Shown: piece after piece, positions 5,966 to 7,266 of the stretch
Layout: the number at the start of each line of letters is the position of its first letter
Position numbering within the stretch: position 1 is the stretch's first letter
Origin: an uncultured Bacteroidota bacterium
GTDB lineage: Bacteria; Bacteroidota; Bacteroidia; UKL13-3
Length of the DNA stretch: 7,266 nt
Reading direction: 5' to 3'
Assembly (NCBI GenBank): GCA_903907885.1
Contig: CAIVPY010000441.1
Location: 1-7,266 of the forward strand
Translations under genes and position numbers: made by a program
The notes under the pieces: model-generated
Seen by the model: the letters and a program-made list of their open reading frames with translations, nothing else
Told to the model about the DNA's origin: nothing
Database searches by the model: none

Positions 5966-7253
5966 ATTTATTTTGCTATTAGCTATTAGCTTTTGGCTGT
6001 TGGCTGTGACTGTTTCTGCTCAAAAGTATACCAGAAAAAAACAAGAACTTGAAGAAAAAAGGAAAGAACTTCAACAAAAAATTTCGGAAACAAAAAAGGT
6101 TTTAGAAGAAACCAAAAAGAAGCAGAATGCAAGTCTGCATACATTAAATACCATTTCAGCACAAATTGTAACCCGCGAAAAAGTAATTAATAATATTGGT
6201 CAACAAATATTTGAACTGGCTTTAGAAATTGATGACAGTAGAAAACAAGTTGACATATTAAAAACAGATGTTGCCAACTTAAAAAAGGAGTATGCAGATA
6301 ATATTTTATTGGCGCATAAAAGTCATTCATCCATTGATAAAATTATATTCGTTTTTAACTCCAATAGTTTCAATCAAGCTGTAAAAAGGGTTAAATATCT
6401 ACAACAATATAATGGTTACAGAAGACAGCAAGCTCAGTTGATACTTAATACAGAAAAATCCATTATAACGGCAATAAATACAATGGTTGCTTTAAAAAGA
6501 GAAAAGATGGCTTTGGCAGGTATAAAAGAGGATGAAAAAAAAGAACTTGAAGTAGATAAGAAAGAAGAAAACCAAGTATTAATTCAGCTTTCTGTTAAAG
6601 AGACACAGCTTAAAAAAGAGATTACAAACAACGAAAAAGCAGCAAAAAATTTATGTCGCGCCTTAGCACAATTGATTGCCAAAGAAATTGAAGAAGCCAG
6701 ATTTCGTGAAGAGGCAAGACGCAAAGCCGAAGAAGATCGAATAGCCAAACTAAATGCAAAGAAAAACATTTCAACACCTAAAGAAAGCAAGAAAATAGAA
6801 AGCAATTCAGTTATTCAATCGCCTGAATCATTAAAACTAAGTAACGATTTTGTAAACAACAAAGGCAGATTGCCTTGGCCAGTTGATAATGGATATATTA
6901 GTGTGGGCTTTGGAACTCATGCTCATGCTACATTAAAAGGTATAAAAACAACAAACAATGGTGTAAACATAGCTGTTAGAAAAGGATCAGGAGCTCGAGC
7001 TATTTTTGGAGGAACGGTTAAAGCAATTTTTTCTGTCCCTGGAATGGAAAAGGTAATATTAATTAATCATGGTGAGTATTACTCGGTATATGCCAATTTG
7101 CAAAATGTGAGTGTTAAAATTGGTGATAAAATTGAAGCGAAACAAGCTATAGGGCAGGTGTTTACTAATGATGAAGAAGACAAATCTGAAATACACATAG
7201 AGATTTACAAACAAAAGCAAATGCAAAACCCTGAGTTATGGCTTAGAGATTAA
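5931..7253 (+). CDS. EnvC-family murein hydrolase activator (coiled coil plus degenerate LytM/M23 domain)
   Basis: The GTG at 5931 gives a 440-residue protein with a normal signal peptide (basic MFQKVTKKLSIK, core FILLLAISFWLLAV, probable cleavage after VSA near residue 30). An AGGAGAGG purine run (5914-5921) precedes it. A TTG at 5898 would add eleven residues before the signal peptide and is less likely. Two long coiled coils (about 33-134 and 165-280, rich in Lys, Glu and Gln) lead to a C-terminal LytM domain, about 310-440, opening with RLPWPVDNGYISVGFG. The zinc site is degenerate: the HxGxD motif reads NNGVN (N342, N346), the YAHL histidine is Asn389, and the HxH motif is E-I-H (E420, H422). 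It should therefore not cut peptidoglycan. In E. coli, EnvC with a dead LytM domain activates the AmiA/AmiB amidases at division; a like role here is inference. The ending PELWLRD fits the family. Confidence 0.9.
   Translation: MFQKVTKKLSIKFILLLAISFWLLAVTVSAQKYTRKKQELEEKRKELQQKISETKKVLEETKKKQNASLHTLNTISAQIVTREKVINNIGQQIFELALEIDDSRKQVDILKTDVANLKKEYADNILLAHKSHSSIDKIIFVFNSNSFNQAVKRVKYLQQYNGYRRQQAQLILNTEKSIITAINTMVALKREKMALAGIKEDEKKELEVDKKEENQVLIQLSVKETQLKKEITNNEKAAKNLCRALAQLIAKEIEEARFREEARRKAEEDRIAKLNAKKNISTPKESKKIESNSVIQSPESLKLSNDFVNNKGRLPWPVDNGYISVGFGTHAHATLKGIKTTNNGVNIAVRKGSGARAIFGGTVKAIFSVPGMEKVILINHGEYYSVYANLQNVSVKIGDKIEAKQAIGQVFTNDEEDKSEIHIEIYKQKQMQNPELWLRD
5971..6005 (+). repeat. Five tandem heptamers of consensus NTTNGCT inside the EnvC-family signal-peptide codons
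   Basis: The bases read as consecutive 7-mers TTTTGCT, ATTAGCT, ATTAGCT, TTTGGCT and GTTGGCT, all fitting NTTNGCT without gaps. The run begins six bases after the DUF4292 stop codon. It encodes most of the hydrophobic core (LLLAISFWLLA), and because seven is not a multiple of three each copy is read in a different frame. The preceding and following 7-mers do not fit the pattern. Confidence 0.7.
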
Positions 7254-7266
7254 TAAATAATATAGA

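Noticed and set aside
3734..6805. Minus-strand frames at 3734-3964, 5286-5495 and 6584-6805
   Set aside because: They are antisense to the receptor, DUF4292 and EnvC-family genes and show no domain or start signal.
1..7266. CRISPR array, transposon, tRNA/rRNA, phage or defence genes
   Set aside because: I looked for direct-repeat arrays, terminal inverted repeats, transposase-like frames and RNA gene signatures on both strands and saw none.

Overview
The window is AT-rich and reads as a chromosomal segment of a member of the phylum Bacteroidota. The evidence is the pairing of a TonB-dependent receptor with a DUF4249 lipoprotein, a DUF4292 lipoprotein next to an EnvC-family protein, a PSP1-domain protein with a Cys/Gly-rich N-terminus beside holB, promoter -7 boxes of the Bacteroidota type (TAnnTTTG), and mostly absent Shine-Dalgarno sequences. 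The sequence alone does not give a genus.

Layout. On the minus strand at the left edge lies holB (clamp-loader delta prime subunit, start most likely the GTG at 1373). It is followed 76 bases downstream by the first 60 codons of a PSP1-domain (RicT/YaaT-like) protein that runs off the window. Divergent from holB, at 1496-1750, is a small one-helix membrane protein with a four-cysteine zinc-ribbon-like tail. A possible AT-rich terminator and a -7 box separate it from a two-gene plus-strand operon at 1874-5083: a 796-residue TonB-dependent receptor, then a 267-residue DUF4249 lipoprotein. A near-ideal Bacteroidota promoter (TTG, 19-base spacer, TATCTTTG) then precedes a second two-gene unit at 5171-7253: a DUF4292 lipoprotein, overlapped by 35 bases by an EnvC-family protein with coiled coils and a catalytically degenerate LytM/M23 domain.

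How they work together. holB and the PSP1 gene form an old gene neighbourhood, also seen in Bacillus subtilis (holB-yaaT). The receptor and DUF4249 lipoprotein probably make an outer-membrane uptake pair for an unknown substrate. The DUF4292/EnvC pair is probably an envelope unit: a lipoprotein of LolA/LolB-like type and a regulator of peptidoglycan amidases used in cell separation.

These are mostly conserved Bacteroidota housekeeping and envelope genes, and I see no mobile element, CRISPR array, RNA gene or defence system. The most unusual local signal is a 35-bp run of five NTTNGCT heptamers that encodes the hydrophobic core of the EnvC-family signal peptide and starts just after the stop codon of the upstream gene. 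Other points worth a look are the evenly spaced cysteines of the PSP1 protein and the unusually complete loss of zinc ligands in the LytM domain.
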